NCBI RefSeq assembly: GCF_000026105.1
Contig: NC_008027.1
Span: 492,501 to 556,500, forward strand
Length of the DNA: 64,000 nt
Direction: 5' to 3'
Source: Pseudomonas entomophila L48
GTDB taxonomy: Bacteria; Pseudomonadota; Gammaproteobacteria; Pseudomonadales; Pseudomonadaceae
Below the pieces are notes generated by a model. The model ran no database searches, had not been told where the DNA came from, and saw only the letters and a program-made list of their open reading frames with translations. Made by a program: the position numbers and the translations under genes. Of the stretch, positions 25,465 to 35,771 are shown piece by piece. The first letter of the stretch is position 1. The number at the start of each line of letters is the position of its first letter.

Positions 25465-26289
25465 ATGGCAATCGTTAAATGCAAACCGACTTCCCCTGGC
25501 CGCCGTTTTGTGGTCAAGGTGGTCAACAAGGAGCTGCACAAAGGCGCTCCTCACGCACCGCTGATCGAGAAAAAATCGAAGTCTGGTGGTCGTAACAACA
25601 ATGGCCGCATCACCACTCGTCACGTTGGTGGTGGTCATAAGCAGCATTACCGTCTGGTCGACTTCCGTCGCAACGACAAAGATGGCATTCCAGCCACTGT
25701 CGAGCGTATCGAATACGACCCGAACCGTACTGCTCACATCGCCCTGCTGTGCTACGCAGACGGTGAGCGTCGCTACATCATCGCCCCTAAAGGCGTGAGC
25801 GCTGGCGACCAGCTGATCGCAGGTGCCCTGGCCCCAATCAAGGCCGGTAACTCCCTGCAGCTGCGCAACATCCCAGTAGGTAGCACCGTTCACGGCATCG
25901 AACTGAAGCCGGGTAAAGGTGCTCAGATCGCTCGTTCCGCTGGTGCTTCCGCTCAGCTGATCGCGCGTGAAGGCGTCTACGTGACTCTGCGTCTTCGCTC
26001 TGGCGAAATGCGTAAAGTACTGGCTGAGTGCCGTGCGACCCTGGGCGAAGTCTCGAACTCCGAGCACAGCCTGCGTTCGCTGGGTAAAGCGGGTGCCAAA
26101 CGCTGGCGCGGCGTTCGCCCAACCGTTCGTGGCGTTGCCATGAACCCGGTTGACCACCCGCATGGTGGTGGTGAAGGTCGTACCTCCGGTGGTCGTCATC
26201 CGGTATCGCCATGGGGCTTCCCAACCAAGGGTGCTAAAACCCGCGGTAATAAGCGTACCGACAACATGATCGTCCGTCGTCGCAAGTAA
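25465..26289 (+). CDS. rplB: 50S ribosomal protein L2
   Basis: L2 is needed for subunit association and peptidyl-transferase activity. The 274-residue product has the conserved C-terminal [14 protein letters not shown] (residues about 224-237), including the functionally important histidine, and the N-terminal RNA-binding [17 protein letters not shown]. Confidence 0.98.
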
Positions 26290-26305
26290 CTAGAGGGATA
26301 CGACA

Positions 26306-26581
26306 GTGCCACGTTCTCTGAAAAAAGGTCCTTTTATCGATCTTCACCTGCTGAAGAAGGTCGAAGTGGCGGTGGAGAAGAACGATCGCAAGCCAGTTAA
26401 AACCTGGTCGCGCCGTTCGATGATCCTGCCACAAATGGTCGGTCTGACCATCGCGGTACACAACGGTCGCCAACACGTCCCCGTTCTCGTGAACGAAGAC
26501 ATGGTCGGCCACAAACTGGGCGAGTTCGCCGGTACCCGCACCTACCGCGGGCACGTGGCTGACAAGAAAGCCAAGCGTTAA
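26306..26581 (+). CDS. rpsS: 30S ribosomal protein S19
   Basis: S19 forms a complex with S13 in the 30S head. The 91-residue product starts at GTG 26306 with [20 protein letters not shown], the expected N terminus, and has [16 protein letters not shown]. The non-ATG start is supported by GAGG upstream and by lack of an alternative. Confidence 0.97.
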
Positions 26582-26592
26582 GGGGTAAGGAA

Positions 26593-26925
26593 ATGGAAGT
26601 AGCCGCTAAGTTGTCGGGCGCTCGCATCTCCGCCCAGAAAGCCCGCTTGGTCGCCGACCAGATCCGCGGGAAGAAGGTGGGCGAAGCGCTCAACCTGTTG
26701 GCCTTCAGCAGCAAAAAAGCCGCTGAAATCATGAAGAAAGTCCTCGAGTCGGCCGTTGCCAACGCCGAACACAACGAAGGCGCTGACGTTGATGACCTGA
26801 AGGTCTCCACCGTCTTCGTCAACGAAGGGCGTTCGCTGAAGCGCATCATGCCACGTGCCAAAGGCCGTGCTGATCGCATCGTCAAGCGGTCTTGCCATAT
26901 CACTGTCAAGGTTGCGGACAAGTAA
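26593..26925 (+). CDS. rplV: 50S ribosomal protein L22
   Basis: L22 contributes the second tunnel loop beside L4. The 110-residue product has [19 protein letters not shown] near the N terminus and the hairpin [14 protein letters not shown], wild type at the macrolide-linked segment. Confidence 0.97.
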
Positions 26926-26938
26926 CGGAGTCGATCAG

Positions 26939-27625
26939 ATGGGTCAGAAAGTACATCCCACTGGCATTCGCCTGGGAATCGTCAAGGAGCACACCTCCGT
27001 CTGGTACGCAGACGGCGCGACTTACGCAGATTACCTGCTGAAGGATCTGCAAACTCGCGAGTACCTCCAGGACAAACTAAAAAGCGCGTCCGTTAGCCGT
27101 ATCGATATTCATCGTCCGGCTCAAACTGCACGCATCACCATCCACACCGCTCGTCCCGGTATCGTTATCGGCAAGAAAGGTGAAGATGTTGAGAAGCTGC
27201 GTCAGGACCTGACCAAGCAGATGGGTGTGCCTGTGCACATCAACATCGAAGAGATCCGCAAGCCGGAACTCGACGCCATGCTGGTTGCTCAGAGCGTAGC
27301 CCAGCAGCTGGAACGCCGCGTAATGTTCCGTCGCGCCATGAAGCGCGCCGTACAGAACGCCATGCGTATTGGTGCCAAGGGCATCAAGATCCAGGTGAGC
27401 GGTCGTCTCGGCGGTGCCGAGATCGCACGTACCGAGTGGTATCGCGAAGGTCGTGTGCCTCTGCACACCCTGCGTGCCGATATCGACTACAACACCTACG
27501 AAGCTCACACCACCTACGGTGTGATCGGTGTGAAGGTTTGGATCTTCAAAGGCGAAGTGATTGGTGGTCGCCAGGAAGAGCTGAAGCCTCAAGCACCAGC
27601 GCCTCGTAAAAAAGCTGCTAAGTAA
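26939..27625 (+). CDS. rpsC: 30S ribosomal protein S3
   Basis: S3 lies at the mRNA entry site and takes part in mRNA unwinding. The 228-residue product starts [18 protein letters not shown] at ATG 26939; the longer frame from 26855 overlaps rplV and is rejected. The KH domain has the GKKG loop in [15 protein letters not shown]. Confidence 0.97.
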   Translation: MGQKVHPTGIRLGIVKEHTSVWYADGATYADYLLKDLQTREYLQDKLKSASVSRIDIHRPAQTARITIHTARPGIVIGKKGEDVEKLRQDLTKQMGVPVHINIEEIRKPELDAMLVAQSVAQQLERRVMFRRAMKRAVQNAMRIGAKGIKIQVSGRLGGAEIARTEWYREGRVPLHTLRADIDYNTYEAHTTYGVIGVKVWIFKGEVIGGRQEELKPQAPAPRKKAAK

Positions 27626-27637
27626 GGGGTACGCCAA

Positions 27638-28051
27638 ATGTTGCAACCAAAGCGTACAAAATTCCGCAAGCAGATGACTGGCCACAACCGTGGTCTGGCA
27701 CTGCGCGGTAGCAAGGTCAGCTTCGGCGAATTCGCTCTGAAAGCTGTCGCTCGCGGTCGTCTCACCGCTCGCCAGATCGAGTCGGCACGTCGTGCCCTGA
27801 CCCGTCACGTAAAACGTGGCGGCAAGATCTGGATCCGTGTGTTCCCGGACAAGCCGGTTACCAAGAAGCCTCTCGAAGTGCGGATGGGTAAAGGTAAGGG
27901 TTCCGTGGAATACTGGGTTGCCCAGATCCAGCCAGGCAAAGTCCTGTACGAGATCGAGGGTGTTTCTGAAGAGCTGGCGCGCGAAGCTTTCGCCCTGGCT
28001 GCTGCAAAGCTGCCTCTCGCCACCTCCTTTGTTAAGCGGACGGTGATGTGA
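27638..28051 (+). CDS. rplP: 50S ribosomal protein L16
   Basis: L16 supports tRNA accommodation in the A site. The 137-residue product begins [19 protein letters not shown] and includes the loop with [12 protein letters not shown]. Arg in the [11 protein letters not shown] region corresponds to the hydroxylated residue of E. coli. Its stop overlaps the rpmC start. Confidence 0.97.
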
Positions 28052-28242
28052 TGAAAGCGAATGAACTTCGTGAAAAATCGGCACAGCAACTGAATGAGCA
28101 ACTGCTCGGCTTGCTGCGCGACCAGTTCAATCTGCGCATGCAGAAAGCAACTGGCCAGTTGGGGCAGTCGCACCTGCTCTCGCAAGTTAAGCGTGACATC
28201 GCTCGCGTGAAAACTGTGCTCAACCAGCAGGCAGGTAAGTGA
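28051..28242 (+). CDS. rpmC: 50S ribosomal protein L29
   Basis: A small two-helix protein beside L23 at the tunnel exit. The 63-residue product reads [20 protein letters not shown] onward, with [18 protein letters not shown] 28051 shares its A with the rplP stop; a GTG one codon earlier is not needed. Confidence 0.95.
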
Positions 28243-28244
28243 TC

Positions 28245-28511
28245 ATGGCTGAAGCTGAAAAAACCGTCCGTACGCTGACTGGCCGTGTCGTCAGCGACAA
28301 AATGGACAAGACCATCACCGTTCTGATCGAGCGTCGCGTCAAGCACCCGATCTACGGTAAATACGTTAAGCGTTCGACTAAGCTGCACGCGCACGACGAA
28401 TCCAACCAGTGCAAGATCGGCGACAAGGTTTCCATCCGTGAAACCCGTCCGCTGGCCAAGACCAAGTCCTGGGCACTGGTTGAAGTCCTCGAACGCGCTG
28501 TTGAAGTCTAA
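28245..28511 (+). CDS. rpsQ: 30S ribosomal protein S17
   Basis: S17 is a primary 16S-binding OB-fold protein of the 30S body. The 88-residue product starts [20 protein letters not shown] and has [23 protein letters not shown] 28245 is preferred to an in-frame start two codons upstream that overlaps rpmC. Last gene of the S10 set by E. coli convention; only 23 bases separate it from rplN, with no terminator. Confidence 0.96.
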   Translation: MAEAEKTVRTLTGRVVSDKMDKTITVLIERRVKHPIYGKYVKRSTKLHAHDESNQCKIGDKVSIRETRPLAKTKSWALVEVLERAVEV

Positions 28512-28534
28512 GGGCTAGGGGTCGGAGAAATTTT

Positions 28535-28903
28535 ATGATTCAGACTCAATCCATGCTCGATGTGGCCGATAACAGCGGCGCTCGTCGCGTCATGTGCATC
28601 AAGGTGCTCGGCGGTTCCCACCGCCGTTACGCCGGCATCGGTGACATCATCAAGGTTACCGTCAAGGAAGCAATTCCGCGCGGTAAGGTCAAAAAAGGCC
28701 AAGTGATGACCGCTGTTGTCGTCCGTACCCGTCACGGTGTACGTCGCGCTGACGGTTCCATCATTCGTTTCGACGGCAACGCTGCTGTTCTGCTGAACAC
28801 CAAGCAAGAGCCGATCGGCACTCGCATCTTCGGGCCAGTGACCCGTGAACTTCGTACCGAGAAGTTCATGAAGATCGTCTCGCTCGCCCCTGAAGTGCTC
28901 TAA
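28535..28903 (+). CDS. rplN: 50S ribosomal protein L14
   Basis: L14 forms an intersubunit bridge and is the docking site of the silencing factor RsfS. The 122-residue product begins [20 protein letters not shown], the family signature, and contains [12 protein letters not shown]. First gene of the spc set, but no promoter is seen in the 23-base gap, so it is probably read from the S10 promoter. Confidence 0.97.
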
Positions 28904-28914
28904 GGAGATCCGAC

Positions 28915-29229
28915 ATGCAAAAGATTCGTCGTGACGACGAGATCATCGTGATCGCCGGCAAAGACAAAGGTAAGCGCGGTAAGGTGCTGAAGGTTCTGGC
29001 TGATGACCGTCTGGTCATCGGTGGTGTGAACCTGGTCAAGCGTCATACCAAGCCTAACCCGATGGCGGGCGTCCAGGGCGGTATCGTCGAGAAAGAAGCG
29101 CCTCTGCACGCTTCCAACGTTGCCATCTTCAATGGCGAAACCAACAAGGCTGACCGCGTTGGTTTCAAAGTAGAAGACGGTAAGAAAATTCGTGTCTTCA
29201 AGTCGACCCAAAAAGCGGTTGATGCTTGA
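28915..29229 (+). CDS. rplX: 50S ribosomal protein L24
   Basis: An assembly-initiating protein near the tunnel exit. The 104-residue product carries the KOW motif in [20 protein letters not shown] (residues about 6-25) and [14 protein letters not shown]. It lies 11 bases after rplN. Confidence 0.97.
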
Positions 29230-29249
29230 ACACTGCTAGGTAGAAGACC

Positions 29250-29789
29250 ATGGCACGACTGAAAGAGATTTACCGGAACGAAATCGCTCCTAAGCTTAAG
29301 GAAGAACTTAAGCTGTCGAACGTGATGGAAGTTCCGCGCGTTACCAAGATCACCCTGAACATGGGTCTGGGCGAAGCGATCGGCGACAAGAAAGTCATCG
29401 AGCACGCTGTTGCCGACCTGGAAAAGATCACCGGTCAAAAGCCGGTCGTGACTTTCGCTCGTAAATCCATCGCGGGCTTCAAAGTCCGTGAGGGCTGGCC
29501 GATCGGCGTCAAGGTGACCCTGCGTCGCGACAAGATGTACGAATTCCTGGACCGCCTGCTGGCGATCTCCCTGCCTCGGGTTCGCGACTTCCGCGGCCTG
29601 AATGCCAAGTCCTTCGATGGTCGTGGCAACTACAGCATGGGCGTGAAAGAGCAGATCATCTTCCCGGAAATCGACTACGACAAGATCGATGCTCTGCGCG
29701 GTTTGGACATCACCCTGACCACCACTGCTCGTTCGGACGACGAAGGCCGCGCTCTGCTGCGTGCTTTCAAGTTCCCGTTCCGCAACTGA
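29250..29789 (+). CDS. rplE: 50S ribosomal protein L5
   Basis: L5 binds 5S rRNA and contacts P-site tRNA. The 179-residue product contains [11 protein letters not shown], the [18 protein letters not shown] segment and [18 protein letters not shown]. Thirteen bases separate it from rpsN. Confidence 0.97.
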
Positions 29790-29802
29790 TTGGAGTAGGA
29801 AA

Positions 29803-30108
29803 ATGGCCAAGAAGAGCATGAAAAACCGCGAGCTGAAGCGTCAGCTCACGGTAGCCAAGTTCGCTAAAAAGCGTGCTGAGCTGAAAGCGACCATCGTCAA
29901 CCTGAACGCCTCTCCAGAAGAGCGTTTCGCTGCCGTTGTCGCCCTGCAGAAGCAACCACGTGACGCCAGCGCCTCGCGCCTGCGTAACCGTTGCCGCCTG
30001 ACCGGTCGTCCGCACGGCGTGTACCGCAAGTTCGGCCTCGGTCGTAACAAGCTGCGCGAAGCCGCCATGCGTGGTGACGTGCCAGGTCTGGTCAAGGCCA
30101 GCTGGTAA
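29803..30108 (+). CDS. rpsN: 30S ribosomal protein S14
   Basis: S14 is a late assembly protein of the 30S head. The 101-residue product is the long, zinc-free form: it lacks the paired CxxC motifs and has [23 protein letters not shown] 29803 ([14 protein letters not shown]) is chosen; the frame from 29761 overlaps rplE. A 209-base spacer with a terminator and promoter follows, splitting the spc operon. Confidence 0.97.
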
Positions 30109-30168
30109 TTCAGCTGGCGTGATCGCCGGCGGGAGGGGAGTGATCTTCCGACCGCCGGTGACCTCGCA

Positions 30169-30205
30169 ACGAAACAAGCCCCTATATGGGGCTTGTTTCG
30201 TTTCT
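30169..30205 (+). terminator. Terminator between rpsN and rpsH
   Basis: ACGAAACAAGCCCC and GGGGCTTGTTTCGT form a 14-bp perfect stem around TATAT, followed by TTCT. The stem is strong although the U tract is short. It would cut the S10-spc transcript in two. Confidence 0.8.
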
Positions 30206-30221
30206 GCCTTGTGTCTAGAAT
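30193..30221 (+). promoter_or_regulatory. Internal promoter for rpsH to secY
   Basis: TTGTTT (30193-30198) and TAGAAT (30216-30221) are 17 bases apart. The -35 box is part of the 3' arm of the terminator stem. A second hairpin, ACCCGAGC/GCTCGGGT (30231-30238 with 30259-30266), would lie in the 5' leader of the new transcript and might be a site for feedback control. Confidence 0.6.
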
Positions 30222-30317
30222 GACCGGCTCACCCGAGCCTGGGTTTTTTGCCCTGCGCGCTCGGGTGGTTGTGATAGCCGCAAGGCTAATAATTCTTGTA
30301 TCAGGAGCATCTAGCCC

Positions 30318-30710
30318 ATGAGTATGCAGGACCCGTTAGCGGACATGCTAACTCGCATCCGTAATGCCCAGATGGCTGAAAAGTCTGTCGTAAGCATGCC
30401 TTCCTCCACCCTGAAGGTCGCGGTTGCCAAAGTACTGAAAGACGAAGGTTACATCGCTGGCTACGAAGTCACTGGTGAAGCCAAGCCTTCCCTGTCGATC
30501 GAACTGAAGTACTTCGAAGGCCGTCCGGTCATCGAGGAACTGAAGCGTTCCAGCCGTCCTGGCCTGCGCCAGTACAAGGCCGTCTCTGAGCTGCCGAAAG
30601 TACGTGGCGGCCTGGGCGTGTCTATCGTCTCCACCAACAAAGGTGTGATGACTGACCGCGCTGCGCGCGCTGCCGGTGTCGGCGGCGAAGTTCTGTGCAC
30701 AGTGTTCTAA
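30318..30710 (+). CDS. rpsH: 30S ribosomal protein S8
   Basis: S8 binds the central domain of 16S rRNA and in E. coli represses the spc operon. The 130-residue product begins [20 protein letters not shown] and ends with [20 protein letters not shown]. It follows its own candidate promoter and a leader of about 90 bases. Confidence 0.97.
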   Translation: MSMQDPLADMLTRIRNAQMAEKSVVSMPSSTLKVAVAKVLKDEGYIAGYEVTGEAKPSLSIELKYFEGRPVIEELKRSSRPGLRQYKAVSELPKVRGGLGVSIVSTNKGVMTDRAARAAGVGGEVLCTVF

Positions 30711-30722
30711 GGGGAGATAGGC

Positions 30723-31256
30723 ATGTCTCGCGTCGCTAAGAACCCCGTTAAGCTGCCAGCAGGCGTCGAAGTCAAATTCGCCGGTCAGCAGCTTTCGGTG
30801 AAGGGTGCCAAGGGCACTCTCGAACTGAACGTTCACTCGTCTGTTGAAGTTACCGAAGAAGCTGGTGAGCTGCGTTTCTCCGCTCGCAACGGTGACCAGC
30901 AAGCTCGCGCCATGGCCGGTACCACCCGCGCCCTGGTGAACAACATGGTCCAGGGCGTAAGCCAAGGCTTCGAGCGCAAGCTCCAGCTGGTCGGTGTTGG
31001 TTACAAGGCACAGGCCAAAGGCACCGTCCTGAACCTGGCTCTGGGCTTCTCGCACCCAGTGGATTACGAACTGCCAGCCGGTATCACCGCTGAAACCCCA
31101 AGCCAGACCGACATCCTGATCAAGGGTATCGACAAGCAGCTGGTAGGTCAGGTGGCCGCTGAAGTCCGCGGTTTCCGTCCGCCAGAGCCTTACAAGGGCA
31201 AGGGTGTGCGTTACGCGGACGAAGTAGTCCGTCGTAAAGAAGCCAAGAAGAAGTAG
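30723..31256 (+). CDS. rplF: 50S ribosomal protein L6
   Basis: L6 lies near the factor-binding centre beside the sarcin-ricin loop. The 177-residue product begins [17 protein letters not shown] and ends with the conserved [16 protein letters not shown] and a Lys-rich tail. Confidence 0.97.
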   Translation: MSRVAKNPVKLPAGVEVKFAGQQLSVKGAKGTLELNVHSSVEVTEEAGELRFSARNGDQQARAMAGTTRALVNNMVQGVSQGFERKLQLVGVGYKAQAKGTVLNLALGFSHPVDYELPAGITAETPSQTDILIKGIDKQLVGQVAAEVRGFRPPEPYKGKGVRYADEVVRRKEAKKK

Positions 31257-31266
31257 GGCCTAGCAA

Positions 31267-31617
31267 ATGACCGACAAAAAAGTTACTCGACTGCGTCGCG
31301 CTCGCAAAGCACGCCTGAAAATGCACGAGCTCGAAGCCGTGCGTCTGTGCGTGTTCCGCTCCTCGCAGCACATCTACGCCCAGGTCATTTCGGCCGACGG
31401 CAGCAAGGTTCTGGCAAGCGCCTCGACCTTGGACAAAGAACTGCGTGATGGCGCCACCGGCAACATCGACGCGGCCACTAAGGTTGGCAAGCTGGTAGCT
31501 GAGCGTGCGAAAGCCGCCGGTGTATCTCAAGTTGCCTTTGACCGTTCCGGCTTCAAGTACCATGGCCGCGTCAAAGCGCTGGCTGATGCTGCTCGTGAAG
31601 GCGGGCTGGAGTTCTAA
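31267..31617 (+). CDS. rplR: 50S ribosomal protein L18
   Basis: L18 forms the 5S ribonucleoprotein with L5. The 116-residue product has [16 protein letters not shown] and the C-terminal [20 protein letters not shown]. Three bases separate it from rpsE. Confidence 0.97.
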   Translation: MTDKKVTRLRRARKARLKMHELEAVRLCVFRSSQHIYAQVISADGSKVLASASTLDKELRDGATGNIDAATKVGKLVAERAKAAGVSQVAFDRSGFKYHGRVKALADAAREGGLEF

Positions 31618-31620
31618 GTT

Positions 31621-32121
31621 ATGGCAAATAACGATCAAAAGCGCGACGAAGGCTACATCGAGAAGCTGGTTCAAGTTAACCGCGTAGCCAAAACCGTAAA
31701 AGGCGGCCGTATCTTCACCTTCACCGCGCTGACCGTGGTAGGTGATGGCAAGGGCCGTGTTGGCTTCGGCCGTGGCAAATCGCGCGAAGTACCTGCCGCG
31801 ATCCAGAAAGCCATGGAAGCTGCCCGTCGCAACATGATTCAGGTTGACCTGAAAGGCACCACCCTGCAGTACGCCACCAAGGCCGCCCACGGCGCCTCGA
31901 AGGTCTACATGCAGCCTGCCTCGGAAGGTACCGGTATCATCGCCGGTGGCGCAATGCGTGCCGTCCTGGAAGTTGCTGGTGTTCAGAACGTCCTGGCCAA
32001 GTGCTACGGTTCGACCAACCCGGTGAACGTGGTTCATGCCACCTTCAAGGGTCTGAAAGCCATGCAATCCCCTGAGTCCATTGCTGCCAAGCGCGGCAAG
32101 ACTGTCGAGGAGATCTTCTGA
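31621..32121 (+). CDS. rpsE: 30S ribosomal protein S5
   Basis: S5 acts in translational accuracy and mRNA helicase activity at the entry tunnel. The 166-residue product has the dsRNA-binding-like N-terminal part with [19 protein letters not shown], the loop linked to spectinomycin resistance in other bacteria ([13 protein letters not shown], intact here), and the C-terminal [16 protein letters not shown]. Confidence 0.97.
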   Translation: MANNDQKRDEGYIEKLVQVNRVAKTVKGGRIFTFTALTVVGDGKGRVGFGRGKSREVPAAIQKAMEAARRNMIQVDLKGTTLQYATKAAHGASKVYMQPASEGTGIIAGGAMRAVLEVAGVQNVLAKCYGSTNPVNVVHATFKGLKAMQSPESIAAKRGKTVEEIF

Positions 32122-32123
32122 TC

Positions 32124-32300
32124 ATGGCAACCGTAAAAGTAACGCTGATCAAGAGCGTCTCGGGCCGTATCCCTAACCACAAGCTGTGCGTTAAGGGTCT
32201 GGGTCTGCGTCGCATCGGTCACACTGTAGAAGTCCAGGATACTCCCGAGAACCGCGGGATGATCAACAAGGCCTACTACATGCTGAAGGTCGAGGGCTAA
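32124..32300 (+). CDS. rpmD: 50S ribosomal protein L30
   Basis: A 58-residue protein beginning [20 protein letters not shown] and containing [20 protein letters not shown], typical of bacterial L30. It lies two bases after rpsE and three before rplO. Confidence 0.96.
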   Translation: MATVKVTLIKSVSGRIPNHKLCVKGLGLRRIGHTVEVQDTPENRGMINKAYYMLKVEG

Positions 32301-32303
32301 TCA

Positions 32304-32738
32304 ATGAAACTCAATGATCTGAGTCCAGCGCCGGGTTCCCGTCGCGAGAAGCACCGTCCGGGCCGTGGTATCGGTAGCGGTCTGGGTAAAACCGGTGGCC
32401 GTGGCCACAAAGGTCAGACCTCCCGTTCCGGTGGTTCCATTGCTCCAGGCTTCGAAGGCGGTCAACAGCCGCTGCACCGTCGCCTGCCGAAGTTCGGCTT
32501 CGTTTCCCTGAAAGCCATGGACCGCGCTGAAGTGCGTCTGTCCGAGCTGGCCAAGGTGGAAGGCGATCTGATCACCGTTCAGTCCCTCAAGGACGCCAAC
32601 GTGATCGGCCAGCACGTACAGCGCGTGAAAATCATGCTGTCGGGCGAAGTCACTCGCGCAGTCACCCTCAAGGGTATCGCCGTCACCAAAGGTGCACGTG
32701 CGGCTATCGAAGCAGCTGGCGGCAAGTTCGAGGAATAA
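32304..32738 (+). CDS. rplO: 50S ribosomal protein L15
   Basis: L15 is a late assembly protein whose long basic arm penetrates 23S rRNA. The 144-residue product starts [20 protein letters not shown] and has the Gly/Lys/Arg-rich [13 protein letters not shown]. Its TAA is directly followed by the secY ATG, so translation is likely coupled. Confidence 0.97.
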   Translation: MKLNDLSPAPGSRREKHRPGRGIGSGLGKTGGRGHKGQTSRSGGSIAPGFEGGQQPLHRRLPKFGFVSLKAMDRAEVRLSELAKVEGDLITVQSLKDANVIGQHVQRVKIMLSGEVTRAVTLKGIAVTKGARAAIEAAGGKFEE

Positions 32739-34070
32739 ATGGCTAAGCAAGGTGCTCTCTCTTCGCTCGGTAAGGGCGGGATGTCGGAACTCTGGGCTCG
32801 TCTGCGTTTTCTGTTCATGGCGATCATCGTCTATCGAATCGGCGCGCACATCCCGGTACCAGGCATTAACCCGGACCGTCTCGCGGATCTGTTCCGGCAG
32901 AATGAGGGGACCATTCTTAGCTTGTTCAACATGTTTTCCGGCGGCGCGCTGGAGCGCATGAGCATTTTTGCACTGGGGATCATGCCGTACATCTCGGCGT
33001 CGATCATCATGCAGCTCATGACCGCTGTCAGCCCGCAGCTGGAGCAGTTGAAGAAGGAAGGTGAAGCTGGCCGTCGCAAGATCAGCCAGTACACCCGCTA
33101 CGGCACCGTTATCCTGGCGCTGGTTCAAGCCATTGGCATGTCCATTGGCCTGGCCAACCAGGGCGTGGCGTTTTCTGCAGGCCTCGGCTTCCATGTCGTC
33201 GCCGTCTCCACTTTCGTGGCGGGCGCGATGTTCATGATGTGGCTGGGCGAGCAGATCACCGAGCGCGGTGTGGGCAACGGTATCTCGATGTTGATCTTCG
33301 CAGGTATCGTTGCCGGTCTTCCGAGAGCAATCGGGCAGTCTTTCGAGTCTGCGCGTACAGGCGATATCAACATCTTCGCCCTGGTCGCAATCGGTTTGCT
33401 GGCAGTAGCGATTATCGGCTTCGTGGTGTTCATCGAGCGTGGTCAGCGTCGTATCGCCGTTCACTACGCCAAGCGTCAGCAGGGCCGCAAGGTCTTCGCT
33501 GCGCAGACCAGCCACCTGCCGTTGAAGGTGAACATGGCGGGCGTAATCCCGGCCATTTTCGCGAGCAGCATTCTGCTGTTCCCGGCTTCGCTGGGTGCCT
33601 GGTTCGGTCAGTCCGAGGGTATGGGCTGGCTGCAGGACATCTCGCAGTCGATCGCTCCTGGTCAGCCGTTGAACATTCTGCTGTTTAGTGCAGGGATCAT
33701 TTTCTTCTGCTTCTTCTACACAGCGTTGATGTTCAACCCGAAAGACGTAGCGGAAAACCTGAAGAAGTCCGGTGCCTTTATTCCGGGTATCCGTCCTGGT
33801 GAGCAGTCGGCACGCTACATTGATGGCGTCCTGACCCGTTTGACCATGTTCGGTGCTCTTTACATGATGGCCGTCTGCCTTCTGCCCCAGTTCCTGGTGG
33901 TGGCAGCAAACGTGCCGTTCTACCTTGGCGGGACCTCGTTGCTGATTGTGGTAGTGGTTGTGATGGACTTCATGTCCCAAGTACAATCGCACCTCGTTTC
34001 GCACCAGTACGAATCCCTGATGAAGAAAGCCAACCTGAAAGGCTACGGCGGCAGCGGTCTGCTGCGCTGA
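32739..34070 (+). CDS. secY: Preprotein translocase subunit SecY
   Basis: SecY is the protein-conducting channel of the Sec translocon. The 443-residue product has ten hydrophobic segments in the usual spacing, the plug region after TM1 ([14 protein letters not shown]) and the cytoplasmic C5-type loop with [20 protein letters not shown] (about residues 350-369), where SecA and ribosomes bind. It partners SecE (6951). It starts immediately after rplO and lies 30 bases before rpmJ. Confidence 0.98.
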   Translation: MAKQGALSSLGKGGMSELWARLRFLFMAIIVYRIGAHIPVPGINPDRLADLFRQNEGTILSLFNMFSGGALERMSIFALGIMPYISASIIMQLMTAVSPQLEQLKKEGEAGRRKISQYTRYGTVILALVQAIGMSIGLANQGVAFSAGLGFHVVAVSTFVAGAMFMMWLGEQITERGVGNGISMLIFAGIVAGLPRAIGQSFESARTGDINIFALVAIGLLAVAIIGFVVFIERGQRRIAVHYAKRQQGRKVFAAQTSHLPLKVNMAGVIPAIFASSILLFPASLGAWFGQSEGMGWLQDISQSIAPGQPLNILLFSAGIIFFCFFYTALMFNPKDVAENLKKSGAFIPGIRPGEQSARYIDGVLTRLTMFGALYMMAVCLLPQFLVVAANVPFYLGGTSLLIVVVVVMDFMSQVQSHLVSHQYESLMKKANLKGYGGSGLLR

Positions 34071-34100
34071 TTTAGCCCCTTAAGGTTCGAGGAGTCGGTA

Positions 34101-34217
34101 ATGAAAGTTCGTGCATCGGTGAAAAAGCTGTGCCGTAACTGCAAGATCATTCGTCGCGAAGGTATCGTGCGCGTGATCTGCAGCGCGGAACCGCGTCACA
34201 AGCAGCGCCAAGGCTGA
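34101..34217 (+). CDS. rpmJ: 50S ribosomal protein L36, zinc-binding form
   Basis: A 38-residue protein, [20 protein letters not shown] onward. Cys11, Cys14, Cys27 and His33 form the zinc ribbon, so this is the zinc-dependent paralogue that is often swapped for a Zur-controlled zinc-free copy elsewhere in the genome. It has a good Shine-Dalgarno (GAGGAG) and is the last gene before a terminator. Confidence 0.96.
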   Translation: MKVRASVKKLCRNCKIIRREGIVRVICSAEPRHKQRQG

Positions 34218-34233
34218 GTGTGATCTGCGCTTC

Positions 34234-34266
34234 AAACCCAGCAGCTAGTGTGCTGCTGGGTTGATT
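34234..34266 (+). terminator. Terminator between rpmJ and rpsM
   Basis: AACCCAGCAGC and GCTGCTGGGTT form an 11-bp stem around TAGTGT, then GATTATT. It separates the spc and alpha transcripts. Confidence 0.78.
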
Positions 34267-34289
34267 ATTCGTTTCTACAGCGATATTAT
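34261..34289 (+). promoter_or_regulatory. Promoter of the alpha operon
   Basis: TTGATT (34261-34266) and TATTAT (34284-34289) are separated by 17 bases. The -35 box overlaps the tail of the terminator. It leaves a leader of about 50 bases before rpsM, where E. coli has the S4-responsive alpha-operon pseudoknot; I could not confirm that fold. Confidence 0.72.
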
Positions 34290-34348
34290 CTCGCGCCCTA
34301 TTTCTTGGCTTCCGGGGCGTAGGTAGCTGTCAATTGGAGTCCCACTGA

Positions 34349-34705
34349 ATGGCCCGTATTGCAGGCGTCAACATTCCAGATAACAAGCATACTGTTATCT
34401 CGCTGACCTACATCTATGGTGTCGGTCGCACAACTGCACAGAAGATCTGTGCAGACGCTGGTGTCAACCCAGCCGCTAAGATCAAGGATCTGAGCGACGA
34501 GCAAATCGAAACCCTGCGTGGCGAAGTCGCGAAGTTCACCACCGAAGGTGACCTGCGTCGTGACATCAACATGAAGATCAAACGCTTGATGGACCTGGGT
34601 TGCTACCGCGGCCTGCGTCATCGTAAAGGTCTGCCGGTTCGCGGTCAGCGCACCAAGACCAACGCACGCACCCGTAAGGGCCCGCGTAAGCCGATCCGCA
34701 AGTAA
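34349..34705 (+). CDS. rpsM: 30S ribosomal protein S13
   Basis: S13 contacts P-site tRNA and bridges to the 50S subunit. The 118-residue product begins [20 protein letters not shown] and ends in the basic [17 protein letters not shown] tail. First gene of the alpha operon. Confidence 0.98.
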
Positions 34706-34723
34706 TCGCCCAGGAATATAGAC

Positions 34724-35113
34724 ATGGCAAAACCTGCTGCTCGTCCTCGTAAGAAAGTCAAAAAGACAGTGGTTGATGGCATCGCCCACATCCATGCGTC
34801 TTTCAACAACACCATCGTGACCATCACCGACCGTCAGGGCAACGCACTGTCCTGGGCTACTTCCGGTGGTTCGGGTTTCCGTGGTTCGCGCAAATCCACC
34901 CCGTTCGCAGCCCAGATCGCTGCTGAGCGTGCTGGTCAAGCTGCGCTGGAATATGGTCTGAAGAACCTCGACGTCAACGTCAAGGGTCCAGGTCCAGGTC
35001 GTGAATCCGCCGTTCGTGCACTGAACAGCTGCGGCTACAAGATCGCCAGCATCACCGACGTGACGCCAATCCCGCATAACGGGTGCCGTCCGCCGAAGAA
35101 GCGTCGCGTGTAA
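34724..35113 (+). CDS. rpsK: 30S ribosomal protein S11
   Basis: S11 lies on the platform and helps shape the E-site mRNA channel. The 129-residue product has the family block [20 protein letters not shown] and ends with [11 protein letters not shown]. Eighteen bases after rpsM. Confidence 0.98.
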
Positions 35114-35128
35114 TCAGGAGACAGATAA

Positions 35129-35749
35129 ATGGCACGTTACATTGGTCCAAAATGCAAACTGTCTCGCCGTGAAGGCACTGACCTGTTCCTGAAGAGCGGC
35201 GTTCGCGCTCTGGAATCGAAGTGCAACATCGAAGCAGCCCCAGGTATCCACGGCCAGCGCCGTGGCCGTCAGTCCGACTACGGTACCCAGCTGCGCGAGA
35301 AACAAAAAGTTCGTCGTATCTACGGCGTACTGGAGCGTCAATTCCGCGGTTACTACCAAGCGGCTGCCTCGAAGAAAGGCGCCACCGGTGAGAACCTGCT
35401 GCAGATGCTCGAGTGCCGTCTGGATAACGTCGTCTACCGTATGGGCTTCGGCTCGACTCGTTCCGAGTCCCGTCAGCTGGTTTCGCACAAAGCGATCAGC
35501 GTCAACGGTAAGACTGTAAACATTCCATCCTACCAAGTTCGTCCGGGTGACGTGGTCTCGGTTCGCGAGAAGTCGCTGAACCAGCTGCGCATTGTTCAAG
35601 CCCTTGAACTGTGCGCCCAGCGTGGCCGCGTTGAGTGGGTAGACGTGGATGCTGCTAAAAAGTCGGGCGTTTTCAAGAACGTTCCTGCTCGCAGCGACCT
35701 GTCCGCCGACATCAACGAAAACCTGATTGTCGAGCTCTACTCCAAGTAA
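35129..35749 (+). CDS. rpsD: 30S ribosomal protein S4
   Basis: S4 starts assembly of the 30S body and, in E. coli, represses the alpha operon. The 206-residue product begins [20 protein letters not shown] and contains the S4 RNA-binding fold at about residues 97-160 ([20 protein letters not shown]). The N terminus has two cysteines only, so it is not the four-Cys zinc form. Confidence 0.98.
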   Translation: MARYIGPKCKLSRREGTDLFLKSGVRALESKCNIEAAPGIHGQRRGRQSDYGTQLREKQKVRRIYGVLERQFRGYYQAAASKKGATGENLLQMLECRLDNVVYRMGFGSTRSESRQLVSHKAISVNGKTVNIPSYQVRPGDVVSVREKSLNQLRIVQALELCAQRGRVEWVDVDAAKKSGVFKNVPARSDLSADINENLIVELYSK

Positions 35750-35771
35750 GGGCTAGAAAATAGGTGCATCC

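Noticed and set aside
34290-34348. S4-responsive pseudoknot before rpsM
   Set aside because: The leader is short and I could not find convincing complementary segments by eye, so it is not annotated as a feature.
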